Notes: a model not told the origin generated them from the letters alone. A DNA stretch of 43,060 nt from Pseudoxanthomonas sangjuensis (GCF_010211755.1 NZ_PDWR01000028.1:1-43060), one strand, 5' to 3'; counted from the first letter of the stretch, positions 31,915-39,876 are shown. Numbers and translations are program-made.

Positions 31915-32016
31915 TTCCCTTCCCTCCTGTTTGGACCGATGATCACTGCCCCGTTTGCCCTGTCGGCTCGGCAGATCGTGTGATGTAGCAACATGAACCC
32001 GGAATCACGTGCCATG

Positions 32017-32037
32017 CCCCCCCCCAAAAAAGGGGGG
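32017..32037. repeat. Homopolymer triplet C9-A6-G6
   Basis: Nine C, six A and six G in direct succession, about 103-123 bases upstream of the autotransporter start. The C and G runs can pair around the A6 loop (T6 on the minus strand). Runs of this kind are prone to slippage. Confidence 0.85.
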
Positions 32038-32088
32038 TATGTTTGCCTAACAACATGGGCGGAGCAGCAATCCCTTGTCCGGCCTGAG

Positions 32089-32135
32089 CGCATCGTAGGA
32101 CTCCGGTGTACGAGGGGATATTGGGAAAAGTCTGA
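32089..32135 (-). promoter_or_regulatory. Repeated upstream element, copy 1 (autotransporter leader)
   Basis: Aligned without gaps to 33979-34025 with 39 of 47 identities. Invariant blocks are CGCATCGTAGGA and GATATTGGGAAAAGTCTGA (the latter as GATATTGG..TCTGA at the far end); similarity continues for about a dozen bases with a one-base gap. In the direction of the downstream gene it reads TCAGACTTTTCCCAATATC ... TCCTACGATGCG. Both copies precede minus-strand genes. Function unknown; promoter, operator or small mobile repeat are all possible. Confidence 0.7.
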
Positions 32136-32216
32136 TGCCCGAGCCCGGACACCGTGGAACGGGCTGCGCCCAATCTCACAGCGTTCGCCCCTCCTTTTCC
32201 GAGGAAACGCGAAAAC

Positions 32217-32232
32217 CGTGACCAATTTCACG
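32217..32232. promoter_or_regulatory. CRP-like dyad upstream of the autotransporter
   Basis: CGTGACCAATTTCACG is a perfect dyad with the CRP core GTGA-N6-TCAC, differing from consensus only in the outermost base of each arm. It lies ~303 bases before the autotransporter ATG and ~160 bases after the sulfotransferase stop. No matching -10 was found at class II spacing. Confidence 0.45.
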
Positions 32233-32240
32233 GAAAATCA

Positions 32241-32253
32241 CCCCCCCCCCCCC
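32241..32253. repeat. Poly-C tract, C13
   Basis: Thirteen consecutive C, eight bases from the CRP-like dyad and ~330 bases upstream of the autotransporter start. Long G/C homopolymers in adhesin leaders are classic sites of slipped-strand length change. The exact length may also be a sequencing uncertainty. Confidence 0.85.
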
Positions 32254-32392
32254 GAAGTTACGGCCGTCCCGTGCGTCACCTCTGCCGGCAACGCATCAAT
32301 CGACGCAATTGCCCTTGCCCCGACGCATCATCAACCCGGACGCAGCCACCTTGGGACGCAATTGCTCGAACCCGCCCGGATTCCCGCCAAAC

Positions 32393-33205
32393 TCACACCA
32401 CCCGCACTCCGCGGATATTCGCCCGGGCGTTGAGCCAGAACGCCTCGTTTTCAAAGCGCCGGAAGATGTCCGGCGGCAGCACCGACTTGCGCTCCGCAGC
32501 AGCCACCTTCTTGCCAACCGCATGCAAGCCCGGCATGCCTGTGTGCGCATCGAACTCGTCGACATTGAAATGCACGTTGTCGAAATCGTGCCGGAACGGC
32601 GGCTCGCCGATGAAATCGTAGACCGCCGCCATGGCTTTGGCCGGATCGCTCACCAGCGTTTCGTACTGCAGCAGCATCAGATGTCGCGCATGCTCGCCAT
32701 AGAACGCCTCCTTCAAGGCATTGTAGGAGAACCCCACCAGGCCATCGCCATTGGCGAGGCCTTCCACCCGGTTGTAGACCGTGCCCCCGGTTTGGAAATT
32801 GAACATGAAGGACGGACGCAGGGCATTTTTCTGGATCGCCCGTTCCACGCTATCCACGATCCACGACACATGGCGAACGCAGGCAATCATTTTCGATTCG
32901 GGAAATATCCCGGACAGCACCGGCAACTTCGAGCACCAGACACGACTGGTATCGAAGACGACTTCCGCTGCGAATTCCACACCGTAATAATTCGCGAAAA
33001 GGCCCCGCAACACTTGTCGCCGCTGCCCGTCGGTGATGAACACGGAAAGCTCGTTCCGGCTGCTCATTTCACCCAACAGGGTATCGACCATGCCCGCAAG
33101 CGGACTACTCATATGGGCGTGGAATCGCGGGTTCTGGCGTAGCAACGCTGCCAGCAGCGTGGAGCCAGACCTAGGGAGGCCCGAGATAAAATGAACAGGT
33201 CGCAT
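32393..33205 (-). CDS. Sulfotransferase family protein
   Basis: Cytoplasmic PAPS-dependent sulfotransferase of 270 residues. The 5'-phosphosulfate-binding loop is GLPRSGSTLL at residues 9-18, and the 3'-phosphate-binding segment is RHVSWIVDSVER (~111-122), with R111 and S119 in the expected positions. The C-terminal half has YETLVSDPAKAM, typical of the family. ATG at 33205 is preferred over ATG at 33253 because it puts the fold's first strand immediately at the N-terminus and follows a purine-rich GGAGGAGAGGAG stretch. The acceptor is unknown. It lies directly upstream of the autotransporter on the same strand, which makes a surface glycan or protein acceptor conceivable, but that is inference. 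Confidence 0.9.
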   Translation of the reverse strand: MRPVHFISGLPRSGSTLLAALLRQNPRFHAHMSSPLAGMVDTLLGEMSSRNELSVFITDGQRRQVLRGLFANYYGVEFAAEVVFDTSRVWCSKLPVLSGIFPESKMIACVRHVSWIVDSVERAIQKNALRPSFMFNFQTGGTVYNRVEGLANGDGLVGFSYNALKEAFYGEHARHLMLLQYETLVSDPAKAMAAVYDFIGEPPFRHDFDNVHFNVDEFDAHTGMPGLHAVGKKVAAAERKSVLPPDIFRRFENEAFWLNARANIRGVRVV

Positions 33206-33464
33206 CCTTCTCCTCTCCTCCGCGATTCCACGAAAATCCCGATCGCTCGCCATGCGGCAATCGACGCGGCCCGGCCACCACCACTCAGCGTCGAATAAGG
33301 ACCGCGGAAGTTCTCATATTAACCGCGCCGGCGCCAGTCCTCTCCCCTCGATCGATCACCTTATCCACGCCTCCTCCGTGATATCGGGGAAGAACTTATG
33401 CAGCACAAAGTGAGGCACCATGTGGCAACCTGCAGGGCAAGACCATGACGTACCCCGATTACCC

Positions 33465-33854
33465 TCATGCTTCCGGCTCCGCGAACGCCACATAGGCTGC
33501 GGCGCGATCCAGCACGTCGACCAGTTCGCGGCGTGCGTTCTGGAACAGCCGCGCGAACGCGCCAGAACCCGCCGCAGCATCCGCGCGGGCCCGCTCGATG
33601 GCCATGGTCGCCTGGAACGTGAACCTTTCCGCCGCCGCGTCCTCGCCGATCTGGCGGCAACCGATCGCGATCCTGTTCGCCAGGTTCATGGCCGGGTACC
33701 ACTGCCCCGCGGATGCAAGCTGCTCCAGCCGCTCCAGGTCTTTCCATGCCGACCGATAAAAGACGCGCAGAATCTTCCCGACCTTGTCGTCGTCGCCTCC
33801 AAGCAAGGCGCTCAGCGCCGGGTACACCGGCTGCTCCTGTCCACCGAACCGCAT
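33465..33854 (-). CDS. Degenerate HPt-like protein lacking the phospho-acceptor histidine
   Basis: Protein of 129 residues, clearly related to the C-terminal HPt domain of the hybrid kinase encoded nearby. Its LANRIAIGCRQIGED aligns with the kinase's LAHKLKSGCRQLGEE, and YPALSALLGGDDDKVGKILRVF with VLAEILGHNKERLIQVLGIF. The histidine that carries the phosphoryl group is Asn60 here. The fold should therefore be kept while phosphotransfer is lost, so a binding or competitor role is plausible. ATG at 33854 has a GAGGAGGAG ribosome site. Copy 2 of the repeated upstream element lies 125-171 bases before its start, so it may have its own promoter rather than being read only from the regulator gene. 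The HPt relationship is from visual alignment. Confidence 0.78.
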   Translation of the reverse strand: MRFGGQEQPVYPALSALLGGDDDKVGKILRVFYRSAWKDLERLEQLASAGQWYPAMNLANRIAIGCRQIGEDAAAERFTFQATMAIERARADAAAGSGAFARLFQNARRELVDVLDRAAAYVAFAEPEA

Positions 33855-33978
33855 CGTCTCCTCCTCGCCGTGATTGCACGAACAGCGGGGCGCTTCGGAT
33901 TCCGGCACGCAAAGCGACCCGATCGGGGCCCGACTGCGCCGCGCATCCATCGAGCGACGAGTCCGGGCCCAACCTGCA

Positions 33979-34025
33979 CGCATCGTAGGATTCCGACGCT
34001 GGGGGCGATATTGGGAAAAGTCTGA
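33979..34025 (-). promoter_or_regulatory. Repeated upstream element, copy 2 (HPt-like gene leader)
   Basis: Second copy of the 47-base element in the autotransporter leader, same orientation relative to the downstream minus-strand gene, with identical spacing between its two invariant blocks. It sits in the 251-base gap between the response regulator stop and the HPt-like start. Confidence 0.7.
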
Positions 34026-34105
34026 GCCCGGGCCCGAATCCACCCGTCCCCATCAGGGAGAGTGCGGCGGGGGTCGAAGGCCAGTCGGACCCGCCCCGCC
34101 GGCCT

Positions 34106-34735
34106 TCAGGCCCGGTTTTCCAGCAGGTAATCCAGGCCGTGCATGGAGAGATAAGGGCCTATCTCGGTGTTGGAGCCCAACCCGAGCTTGCGCAGCGCGT
34201 TGTACTTGTGCGCCGTTACCGTCTTGTAGCTGCGATCGCTGTCGATGGCCAGCGCCTGCAGATTCCCGCCCCTGGCAAGCGCAAGCAGAACGTCGCGCTC
34301 GGCGGCGGTCAAACGCATCCACGGATGATGCCGCGCCGCCTGCAGGTCGATGGCCGGATCGACGAAGTTCTTTCCCGCCACCACGGCACGCATGGCCTCG
34401 ATGGCCAGGTGCGGGCCGCTGTTCTTGGAGACGTATGCGGATGCCCCGTGATCGAGCGATGCCAGCGCCAGGCAGGGATACACCTGGCCGCTGTACACGA
34501 CGATGCGTATTTCCGGCCGCAGGGCGTGCACCGCCTGCAGCAACGGGACGCTCTTCAAGTCTCCCGGCATCTGCAGGTCGAGGATGAGGTAGTCGCATGC
34601 CGCCTCGCCCGCACGGAGCATGAGGCCGTGGCCGTCGGCAACGGCGCCGATATCGGCGCCCGGGAAGGCCGTTTTCAACATTTCGGCGAGTGCGATGCTG
34701 ATGATCGGGTGATCGTCGGCAATCAGGATCCGCAT
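34106..34735 (-). CDS. NarL/BvgA-type response regulator
   Basis: Two-domain transcription factor of 209 residues. Receiver domain: acidic pair D7-D8 (IADDHP), phospho-acceptor D53 in LILDLQMPG and conserved K104 in YVSKNSG. A LuxR-type helix-turn-helix follows (LTAAERDVLLALARGGN, then YKTVTAHKYNALRKLGL). ATG at 34735 begins exactly at the receiver's first strand; ATG at 34807 adds an unlikely 24-residue extension. It lies 140 bases after the hybrid kinase stop with no terminator visible between, so both are probably one transcript. It is the natural output partner of that kinase, as BvgA is for BvgS. Targets unknown; neighbouring adhesin genes are candidates. Confidence 0.93.
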   Translation of the reverse strand: MRILIADDHPIISIALAEMLKTAFPGADIGAVADGHGLMLRAGEAACDYLILDLQMPGDLKSVPLLQAVHALRPEIRIVVYSGQVYPCLALASLDHGASAYVSKNSGPHLAIEAMRAVVAGKNFVDPAIDLQAARHHPWMRLTAAERDVLLALARGGNLQALAIDSDRSYKTVTAHKYNALRKLGLGSNTEIGPYLSMHGLDYLLENRA

Positions 34736-34875
34736 CGAACACACCCCCAAGGCGCGAGTCGCCCGAAAATACACCAGGCACGCACCGGGCGTCACCACGC
34801 ATCGCATGGCGCGCCATCCAGCGCGACAGCGACGCGCCGCCGGATCGTGGCGCCTGCACCGCGCGCGCCCGGGGA

Positions 34876-37800
34876 CTACGGCAACGCCAGATATTCTCGG
34901 ACCCGCTCGAGCACCTGCCGCAATTCATGGCGGGCGCTCGCGAATTCCTCCCCGTAATCGGCCTCCAGCCCCGCCTTGCTCTCGACGGCTTCCAGCGCGG
35001 TGGCCGCGCGCTCTTCGCCCAGCTGCCTGCATCCCGATTTCAACTTGTGCGCCAGCTCGCGCACGCGTTGCCGGTCACCGAGCGCGCGGGCCGAATCCAG
35101 CAATTCGCAATCGTCCCGGGTGGATCGCTCGAAAATGCCCAGCACCTGGATCAGCCTCTCCTTGTTGTGGCCGAGTATTTCGGCCAGCACCTGGAAGCTG
35201 GCGGACGGTTGGTCAGCCGTAGCCGTTGGCGGGTCGACCTCGGGCGCCTGCGCATGGGCCGGAGGCAGGAACTCGGCCAGGACGCGCTTGAGTTCGCGGA
35301 TCTGCAAGGGCTTCCCCATATACCCATTCATGCCGAGCGCCATGCAACGCTCGCCCTCCCCCTGCAGGACGCTTGCCGTGACGGCGACGATCGGGAGGAC
35401 GCGCGCGCCCTTCTCCCGCTCCTGGTTCCGGATCCGCCGGGTGAGTTCGTATCCATCCATGTCGGGCATGTGGCAATCGGTCAACAGCAGCGCATAACGC
35501 TTTCCGGACTGGAGCATCGCCCACGCGCTGGCACCGCTTTCCGCGATGTCGCAGGCATAGCCCAGCCGCTGCAATTGCCGGGAAATCACTTCCCGGTTGG
35601 TCGGATGGTCTTCCGCAAGCAGGATGAGCCTGCCCGCTTCCTCCTGCTGCTCCCGGAAGCGGGGTTCGAATCCCTCGGGCGCAGGCTCTTCCGCGATCGC
35701 CGGGACCGGCGCACTGGCGCGCCCCAGCGCGACGGCGATTCCGCGAACCAGTCCGTCCCTCGTGAGCGGATTGCCGTTGATCAGCGTCGCATTCGGAATC
35801 GCTGCGACTTGCATCGCCTCGAACGGACGCACGATCACGAACGGCAGGCCCGACAATGCGGCATTCCCGTCGAAGCTACGGCGCAAGTCCGCGTATTCGG
35901 CCGGGGGCCACCCCTTGTCCAGCAAGACCAGATCGATTCGTCCATGCCGGATGCTCTCTTCGGCGCGCGCCAGCAATTCGCCGGCCGAGCCGCAAAACCC
36001 GACTTCCACATCGAACCTGGACAGGAAATCGGCGAGGATCCGCCGCCGCATCTCGTTGGCCGCCACCGCAAGGACACGCACGCCGGCGATCGGATTGTCC
36101 CAATCGCGGCGCTCCACCGGGGTCGTCTCGAACGGGATCACCACGCCGAAGCGGCTTCCCCGGGACGGGCGGCTCTCGCACTCCACCCGCCCGCCCATCA
36201 ACTCGGTCAGGTGCTTGACGATGCTCAGTCCCAGGCCGGTTCCCCCGAAGCGCCGCGTCGTCGCCGCATCCGCCTGCTGGAATGGCTGGAACAAGCCCTT
36301 GACGGTTTCCTCGTCCATTCCGATGCCGGTATCGGCAACGTCGAAGCGCACATGCGCCGGCGAGCCGGCCGGATCGCGTCGATCCAGGGACACCGCCACC
36401 GTCACGCCGCCGTGCTCGGTGAACTTGATGGCATTGCCGACCAGGTTCGTCAGTATCTGGCGCAGGCGGACCCGGTCGCCGAGGACGCGCTCCGGGACAT
36501 CGGCGGCGACGTCGATATCGAGGTCGATGCCGCGCTGCGCAGCCTGCACCCCCATGGCTTCCCCGACGCTTTCGGACAGCCGCCGCAATGAAACCGCCAT
36601 GAAATCGAGCTCGAGCTTCCCCGCTTCGATCTTGGAGTAGTCCAGGACGTCGTTGATCACGGTCAGAAGGGCGAAAGCGGAATCCTTGCAGCTTTCGAGC
36701 ATGAGCTGCTGCTCGGAATTGAGCGATGTTTCCAGCAGCAGCTCGATCATGCCGACCACGCCATTCATCGGCGTCCTGATTTCGTGGCTCATCATGGCGA
36801 GGAACCGCGCCTTGGCTTCCGTCGCCCGCTGCGCCTCGAATGCCTTCTGGCGCAGATCGGCCTTGAGGTTTTCTTCCTGGGTGATGTCCCGGGCAATGCC
36901 GATCATCCATCTGCTGCGGCGGCCACCGGGCGCGTCCCTCCATACGAACGTCGCATGCACTGCGACCCATCGCGTCTCGCCATCGGGACGCACGATCCGG
37001 TACTGGCTGGTGTAGTCCCCGTTGCGTTGCGCCACGTCGGCCAGGTGCGCCAGGACCCGCTCGCGATCCTCGGGGTGGAGCGCTTCGAAAAAGTGGCGCC
37101 TCGTTATCGGTTCGTCGGCGCCATAACCATAGATGCGGCGCACGTTGGCGTCCCATTCGATGGGGTCGTCCAGACTGCGGTCGTCCAGGTCGTCGGCCTC
37201 GCTGACATCGCGGAACTCCGAACTCCAGGCGCCAAGCTGGCCACTCCGCAACGCCAGCTCCAGATTGGTGCGGGCCTGTTCCAGGGCGCGGGACGCCAAT
37301 TGCGCTTCATGCGCCCTCTGGCGCAAGTTCGCATTCAGGTTCTCCTCGTCGGTGACATCGCGGACGATGCCGGTCGTCACCCTTTCGCGCCTGCCCGTTC
37401 CCGGATCGGAATGCAATCCGGTCACCGCAGTGACCGCTATCACCCGCACCTGGCCATCCGGACGCACTATCCGATACTGGTCGGCGTACTCCTGCCCGCT
37501 GTTCGTCATGGCGGACAAACCGGCCAGGACCCGCTCGCGATCTTCGGGATGGATCGCATCGAAGTAGGTCCGTCTGGCTATTCTTTCCTCGTCGCTCCTG
37601 CCAAAAATGCGGCGGACGCCGGCATCCCAGTCGACCGCTTCGTCCGGATTCGACTCGCCGCCGTCGGCGTCCCGCTTCGAGCGCCAGACGCCGAACCTGC
37701 CGCTGCGCAGCGCCAGGTCGAGATCCACGCGGGACTGCTCCAGTTCGGCCAGGGCGAGTTCTGCCCGTCGCTTCGCCCGGGCAAGTTCGATTTCCTGCAG

Positions 37801-38394
37801 CTTGCGCTGGGAAATTTCCCGGTTGACGCCCACCAGGAAGGTGGATTTCCCGGACTGGACATAGCGCATGGCCGAACCTTCCGCCCAGCGCCAGCCACGG
37901 TTTTCGTCCGGAAACCGGAATTCGTAGTCGACCGGCACGCCATCCCGCAATGCCCGCCTGACCGCCTCCTTGAGGGGCTCGATGTCGTCCGGGTGCAGGT
38001 GCCTTACCAGCTCCCCGGCCAGGTAGTTCCTGCCGCTAAGGCCGAACAGCTCGCGCTCGAACGCATCCAGGTCGAGCAGGTCGGTCCTGGAATCCCAGGC
38101 CCAGGTCCCCATCTGCGCGGCGCGCAGCGCCACGCCGAGGCGTGCATTGCTCACTTCGAGCTGTTGGCGCAGTTGCTCCGCCAGGCGCAGGCGCAGGCGC
38201 ACCAGGAATCCAACCCGGGCGACGCCGATCAGCAGGACCGCCGCGGCGAACCAACGTATTGCATGCGTTTCCGCGGAACCGACGACGTAACTCGCGATCA
38301 CCACGGACAGCGTCCAGGCAATGGCGACGATCAGCGCCCCGTGTCCTGCCTGCCCTTTCGTCCCCCAACCATCCAAGCGCCCGAGATGCCTCAA
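34876..38394 (-). CDS. Unorthodox hybrid histidine kinase (PAS3-HisKA-HATPase-REC-REC-HPt), BvgS/EvgS-like
   Basis: Membrane sensor kinase of about 1172 residues from TTG at 38394. Two N-terminal membrane helices (~19-39, ~48-64) enclose almost no periplasmic loop. Three PAS domains follow (~84-200, 223-353, 376-508); the second and third are close duplicates (HPEDRERVLA, QYRIVRPDG in both). HisKA has H537 in MMSHEIRTPMNG; HATPase has VGNAIKF, DTGIGM and GGTGLGLSI. The first receiver (~771-893) is degenerate: VAANE replaces the acidic pair, although D826 remains. The second (~922-1043) is canonical, with D973 in LLLTDCHMPDMDG and K1028. HPt H1116 lies in LAHKLKSGC. GTG at 38430 lacks a ribosome site and coincides with the predicted transcription start; TTG at 38394 follows GAGGGG. 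Likely relays to the downstream NarL-type regulator. Confidence 0.95.
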   Translation of the reverse strand: MRHLGRLDGWGTKGQAGHGALIVAIAWTLSVVIASYVVGSAETHAIRWFAAAVLLIGVARVGFLVRLRLRLAEQLRQQLEVSNARLGVALRAAQMGTWAWDSRTDLLDLDAFERELFGLSGRNYLAGELVRHLHPDDIEPLKEAVRRALRDGVPVDYEFRFPDENRGWRWAEGSAMRYVQSGKSTFLVGVNREISQRKLQEIELARAKRRAELALAELEQSRVDLDLALRSGRFGVWRSKRDADGGESNPDEAVDWDAGVRRIFGRSDEERIARRTYFDAIHPEDRERVLAGLSAMTNSGQEYADQYRIVRPDGQVRVIAVTAVTGLHSDPGTGRRERVTTGIVRDVTDEENLNANLRQRAHEAQLASRALEQARTNLELALRSGQLGAWSSEFRDVSEADDLDDRSLDDPIEWDANVRRIYGYGADEPITRRHFFEALHPEDRERVLAHLADVAQRNGDYTSQYRIVRPDGETRWVAVHATFVWRDAPGGRRSRWMIGIARDITQEENLKADLRQKAFEAQRATEAKARFLAMMSHEIRTPMNGVVGMIELLLETSLNSEQQLMLESCKDSAFALLTVINDVLDYSKIEAGKLELDFMAVSLRRLSESVGEAMGVQAAQRGIDLDIDVAADVPERVLGDRVRLRQILTNLVGNAIKFTEHGGVTVAVSLDRRDPAGSPAHVRFDVADTGIGMDEETVKGLFQPFQQADAATTRRFGGTGLGLSIVKHLTELMGGRVECESRPSRGSRFGVVIPFETTPVERRDWDNPIAGVRVLAVAANEMRRRILADFLSRFDVEVGFCGSAGELLARAEESIRHGRIDLVLLDKGWPPAEYADLRRSFDGNAALSGLPFVIVRPFEAMQVAAIPNATLINGNPLTRDGLVRGIAVALGRASAPVPAIAEEPAPEGFEPRFREQQEEAGRLILLAEDHPTNREVISRQLQRLGYACDIAESGASAWAMLQSGKRYALLLTDCHMPDMDGYELTRRIRNQEREKGARVLPIVAVTASVLQGEGERCMALGMNGYMGKPLQIRELKRVLAEFLPPAHAQAPEVDPPTATADQPSASFQVLAEILGHNKERLIQVLGIFERSTRDDCELLDSARALGDRQRVRELAHKLKSGCRQLGEERAATALEAVESKAGLEADYGEEFASARHELRQVLERVREYLALP

Positions 38395-38433
38395 ACGACG
38401 CCCCTCGATCAGCAGGAACCCCTGATTCACATT

Positions 38434-38463
38434 AAGCTAGGCGTGGCCGATCAGGTTTGTCAA
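38434..38463 (-). promoter_or_regulatory. Predicted kinase promoter
   Basis: On the minus strand a perfect -35 TTGACA (38458-38463) is followed after 18 bases by -10 TAGCTT (38434-38439). The expected start near 38427 argues against translation from GTG at 38430. The -35 overlaps that of the opposite promoter. Confidence 0.5.
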
Positions 38464-38485
38464 CATCAGCGACTACCCTTACTTT
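38457..38485 (+). promoter_or_regulatory. Predicted REC-EAL gene promoter
   Basis: -35 TTGTCA (38457-38462), 17-base spacer, -10 TACTTT (38480-38485). The start would be near 38492, 24 bases before ATG, leaving room for the AGGAG ribosome site. Confidence 0.5.
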
Positions 38486-38515
38486 TACGCGACAGGCCGG
38501 GTGGAAACAGGAGCC

Positions 38516-39742
38516 ATGGATCGAGTGCCCAATACCCGTTTCCCCGGCTTGCGCGTGCTCGTCGCCGACGACGACCCGATGATGATCGGGCTGTTGTCGA
38601 TGCTCCTGCACGACTGCGGCATCGACCTGGTCGGAACCGCGAACAACGGACAGGCCGCACTCGAACTGCTTTCCACCAGGACGGCGGACGTGCTCATTTG
38701 CGACCTCAACATGCCCGGCATGGACGGGGTGCAATTGATGAGCCGGATCTCGGCGCTGGGGCAGCGTCCGTCCATCGTCCTGCTGAGCGGCGAAGACCCG
38801 CGCATCCTGGATTCCAGTCGGCAATTCGCCGAAGCCAAGCACCTGACCGTGCTCGGCGTGCTGCGCAAGCCCATAGCGCATGAACCGCTGCTCGCGCTAT
38901 TGGCCCGCTTCCAGCCGGACAAGCCGCACGCGGCGGACAAGGTGGAAGGCGCGGCCCTGAGCCGCCGGCACATTCGCGCCGGGCTGGACCGCATGGCCCC
39001 GCGATTGGTCTACCAGCCCAAGGTCGACCTGAAAACCGGAAACCTCATTGGAGTCGAGGGTCTCCTGCGCTGGACGGATCCGGAATCGGGGATTCCCCGC
39101 CCATCCGGCGAGGTGATCTCCGCCGCCGAGCGGCACGGCATGATCGATGAACTTACCTTCGCCGTCTTCGCTTGCGCTGCCCGGGACCGCCGTTTCGCGG
39201 CACACAAGGGACTCGCCATCAATTTCGCGATCAACCTGTCGCTGGAAAACCTGAAGAACGCGGACATCGCGGACCAGATGCTCATGATCGCATCCCGGGA
39301 ATCCGGAACTCCTTCCGATTTCACTCTCGAGATAACCGAAACCCACCTGATCGACGATCTGGCGCGGATACTCGAGCCGCTCCTTCGCCTGCGCCTGCAA
39401 GGGTTCAAGATAGCGCTGGACGATTTCGGCACCGGGGCCTCGACGATGCAAATGCTGTCGCAGTTGCCGAGCACCGAGCTCAAGATCGACCGCAGCTTCG
39501 TCTCGGCAGGCCCCCTCAGCGCACAGGGACGCACCTTCCTGCAATCCGCGGTCGAACTTGGCCGCCAGATGGGGCAGTCCATCGTGGCCGAGGGGATAGA
39601 GACGGCCGAGGAATTGGGATTGGCGCTCGAGCTTGGTTGCCATCTGGGCCAGGGCAATCTGTTTTCCCCCCCGCTCCCGATCGAGGACCTGATAGCCTGG
39701 CAGCGCATGCGCGCCGGCGCATGTCCTCCGGAGGGGACGTAA
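38516..39742 (+). CDS. Response regulator with EAL c-di-GMP phosphodiesterase domain (RocR/VieA-like)
   Basis: Cytoplasmic protein of 408 residues. Receiver domain ~12-130 has acidic residues in VADDDP, phospho-acceptor D63 in CDLNMPGMDG and K118 in LRKPI. The EAL domain spans ~150-395 and keeps every catalytic position I can check: E181 (EGLLRW, EAL variant), N240 (NLS), E272/E275 (LEITET), D302-D303 (LDDFGTG), K323, E359 (AEGIET) and Q379 (GQGN). It should hydrolyse c-di-GMP to pGpG, gated by phosphorylation. ATG at 38516 follows AGGAG; GTG at 38501 is less likely. It is divergent from the hybrid kinase, whose HPt may phosphorylate it (inference). Lowering c-di-GMP would affect adhesion and any Clp-controlled promoter. 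Confidence 0.95.
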   Translation: MDRVPNTRFPGLRVLVADDDPMMIGLLSMLLHDCGIDLVGTANNGQAALELLSTRTADVLICDLNMPGMDGVQLMSRISALGQRPSIVLLSGEDPRILDSSRQFAEAKHLTVLGVLRKPIAHEPLLALLARFQPDKPHAADKVEGAALSRRHIRAGLDRMAPRLVYQPKVDLKTGNLIGVEGLLRWTDPESGIPRPSGEVISAAERHGMIDELTFAVFACAARDRRFAAHKGLAINFAINLSLENLKNADIADQMLMIASRESGTPSDFTLEITETHLIDDLARILEPLLRLRLQGFKIALDDFGTGASTMQMLSQLPSTELKIDRSFVSAGPLSAQGRTFLQSAVELGRQMGQSIVAEGIETAEELGLALELGCHLGQGNLFSPPLPIEDLIAWQRMRAGACPPEGT

Positions 39743-39876
39743 ACCGATCGGGATCCTGCCCCGTCGCTTCGGGCGGATTCCGGTCGCGGTCACCCTGAAA
39801 TCCGTTCAGCACACATGGTACTTGTGATCGAAGACGTGCCCCGCAGGGCTGTCGATGCAACCCGTCGAGGCTGCCG

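Larger units (their letters stand above)
31915..32392. other. 478-base regulatory leader upstream of the autotransporter
   Basis: No gene is supported here. It holds, in the direction of autotransporter transcription: the sulfotransferase end, a G13 run (minus strand), a GTGA-N6-TCAC dyad, copy 1 of a 47-base repeated element, a homopolymer hairpin and the ribosome site AGGAGGGA. I could not identify a convincing -35/-10 pair. Confidence 0.6.

Noticed and set aside
31976-31994. Possible CRP site TGTGATGTAGCAACATG near the autotransporter start
   Set aside because: Only the left half matches; the right half departs from TCACA.
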